Assembly: GCF_030272615.1 (NCBI RefSeq)
Contig: NC_081407.1
Span: 316,228,456 to 316,292,455 of the forward strand
Direction of reading: 5' to 3'
Source of the DNA: Cryptomeria japonica
Lineage: Eukaryota > Streptophyta > Pinopsida > Cupressales > Cupressaceae
DNA: 64,000 bases
Shown here: positions 62,608 to 64,000 of the stretch, piece after piece
Position numbering within the stretch: the stretch's first letter is position 1
Layout of the letters: each line of letters starts with the position of its first letter
The notes under the pieces: generated by a model
The model's database searches: none
The model's input: the letters and a program-made list of their open reading frames with translations, nothing else
Told to the model about the DNA's origin: nothing
Translations under genes and position numbers: made by a program

Positions 62608-63117
62608 ATGGGTTATTTACTTGTTAAGATTGCAGTTGCAGTAGCCCTGGTTTTGATAATGAATGGCCCACAAACTGTGGTTGCAGGAAGAAATAGCGCA
62701 GGGGATATAAGCATGAAATTAGGCAAGGATCCGAATTTGCCCCAGAAAGCCTACGATTCAGCCGTAGATCTGGCCCGGGAGAGCAAATCACTGTTAGATT
62801 ATATTCTAAATCAAACCCTATATCCGGCTGCGAGCCCTATAACCTATTGTGTAGATGTTTTCCAACAAGTAAACAAGCAGACGAATTTGGCAGTGCAGAA
62901 GTTGAAGGATTTATCTGGAGGAAAGCAGGCAGCAGACGGTGCCGTTACTGCTCTACAAAATACTGCGAGTACGGCATGGAAATGTTATGACTTCTTGAAA
63001 GAGGATAATTTTGGGAGGAGGAGAATTGTGAACCCGGAAGTGAAAAAAAGGACTGAACTTTTTGTACAAAAATTCTGCATGACTTACGACCTTGATGTTA
63101 AGCTTTTCCAAAACTAG
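62608..63117 (+). CDS. Pectin methylesterase/invertase inhibitor-like secreted protein
   Basis: The gene has one exon and 169 residues, close to the usual 150-200 for this family. Residues 1-27 form a signal peptide (Lys near the start, then a hydrophobic run, VVAG near the cut). The mature part is helical, with TLYPAASPITYCVDVFQQV and STAWKCYDFLKE matching the third and fourth conserved Cys (C81 and C126), which would form the helix-bundle disulfide. The first Cys pair, normal in the N-terminal hairpin, is missing, and an extra Cys stands at 157. The start at 62,608 is the first Met after the TATA box. Family members act in the cell wall, binding pectin methylesterase or invertase; which one is unknown here. 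This is the only intact host gene in the window. Confidence 0.78.
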   Translation: MGYLLVKIAVAVALVLIMNGPQTVVAGRNSAGDISMKLGKDPNLPQKAYDSAVDLARESKSLLDYILNQTLYPAASPITYCVDVFQQVNKQTNLAVQKLKDLSGGKQAADGAVTALQNTASTAWKCYDFLKEDNFGRRRIVNPEVKKRTELFVQKFCMTYDLDVKLFQN

Positions 63118-63264
63118 TTTTGTTTTTCTTTGCTGACTTGTGAGTGATATGGAATAATTTGTGAGCAATCTATGGAATAAATTGAACTCTGCTCCTGTTC
63201 TGTTGAAATTTTGTTGTTATAGAGGAGATGAGGTTTTACCATTGTAGACTTTAGATTTGTGATG

Positions 63265-63270
63265 AATAAA
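63265..63270 (+). terminator. Poly(A) signal of the PMEI-like gene
   Basis: AATAAA lies about 150 bases after the stop codon, followed by AT-rich DNA. Confidence 0.6.
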
Positions 63271-63299
63271 ATTATAATGGTATTTGAAATGTTTTGCAT

Positions 63300-64000
63300 A
63301 TGAAGTTATGTTTTCTGCAATTTATGTTGGATTTTATAGCCATCTTTATAAAAATTGTTTTTGAAAACATATATTTCTGGTTTAGCTTTACATTTTTAAT
63401 TTTTCATTCATATGCAATTTGCTTTGGTTTCGGTTTCATTTTTGGGCTTGCTAATCTTTTTGCTGCAGACTGTCCTGCAAAACATGCATTAGTCTTAGAT
63501 TTTTCGCTTTGTTTTTCATTTGTGGATAGTATATACTTGATTTTGATACTGTTGGTTTGCCTTTGAACGATATAGAGGAGAGCATCCAATAGTTGTACAC
63601 CTTAACTTTGTGCTTCTCAAAATTCAAATCATTCCATAAATTTTACAGCAAGTCCCCTACTTATAACTAAGGTTTCAGGGTCACATCATCAAATATGATG
63701 CCACATCAGCATATTTTTGCCAAGGTGTCCAAAACAACCCCTCAAAAAGTGAGACAAATAGGTGTGCAAAAGTACCTCAATACTTGTGCACTTGATGTGG
63801 CACTACATGATCGGTTACTTTTCACAACAAATGGTACGTTTCATTCAATTATTGGTGCAATGTTGTACACAAGTTGGACATTAAATCAACAACTTCTATC
63901 ACAAGAATAGGAAAATAAAAATAATATAACATCCGTACAGAAAAAAAGATGACAATTTTTTTGGAGGGGCGATGAATATTATGATATTTTTTTCAGTTTG
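63300..64000. other. 3' flank of the PMEI-like gene, no supported gene
   Basis: The part at 63,358-63,450 is shared with 36,690-36,760. The remaining short frames show no domain. Confidence 0.5.

Overview
This is a plant nuclear genomic window, probably a seed plant with a large repeat-filled genome. A gymnosperm is my best guess: it is AT-rich and gene-poor, has kilobase-scale introns, and is packed with old nested transposons. I see no prokaryotic, organellar or CRISPR features. Only one gene looks intact, a PMEI-like secreted protein at 62.6-63.1 kb. A second host gene, an R2R3-MYB at 31.7-34.5 kb on the minus strand, is broken.

Layout: (1) 1-10.8 kb is a minus-strand Ty3/gypsy element of the Tat type (dual RNase H). 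It has its 5' LTR at 10,044-10,814, a 2.2 kb leader with two arrays of a 20-bp-phased GC-rich motif, and one gag-pol reading frame broken by many stops but no frameshift. (2) 10.9-14.2 kb is a 3.3 kb foldback element with 1.25 kb inverted arms, sitting in an older LTR element whose LTR follows at 14.26-14.89 kb. (3) 16.5-28.6 kb holds a decayed hAT-type transposase gene, a second intron-less decayed coding region of unknown family (21.9-25.4 kb), and motif arrays on both sides that may belong to one large element. (4) 28.6-36.1 kb has a small triplication, the MYB pseudogene with a LINE fragment in its second intron, and AT-rich DNA. (5) 36.1-38.9 kb holds a gene-less paralogue of the PMEI promoter and flank, a SINE and a decayed chromovirus integrase/chromodomain. 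(6) 38.9-56.6 kb is a clean three-level nest. An old gag-like reading frame is split by a Sirevirus-like Ty1/copia element (39,141-55,350, 5-bp duplication CAAAG). The left LTR of that element is itself split, 11 bp before its end, by an 11.6 kb DNA transposon (40,363-51,948, 4-bp duplication TTGA). (7) 57-62 kb has a 679-bp duplication, a collapsed copy of the MYB locus, and a minus-strand LINE ORF1. (8) 62-64 kb has a SINE with a 10-bp target duplication, the PMEI-like gene with TATA box and poly(A) signal, and featureless DNA.

The best candidate for something undescribed is the 11.6 kb DNA transposon. It has terminal inverted repeats beginning GGGTA, a 4-bp target duplication, clusters of a palindromic GCGTACGC-type motif toward both ends, a 359-bp tandem array, a multi-exon plus-strand gene of unknown family, and a convergent minus-strand gene for a DDE/DDD-type transposase (motifs VDFAENY, SDNCTAQFK, HGKGEHDG) with Cys/His-rich regions. 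The 4-bp duplication and motif style recall the Sola superfamily, but I could not test this. The foldback element at 10.9-14.2 kb has a related-looking terminus and may be a short relative of the same group.
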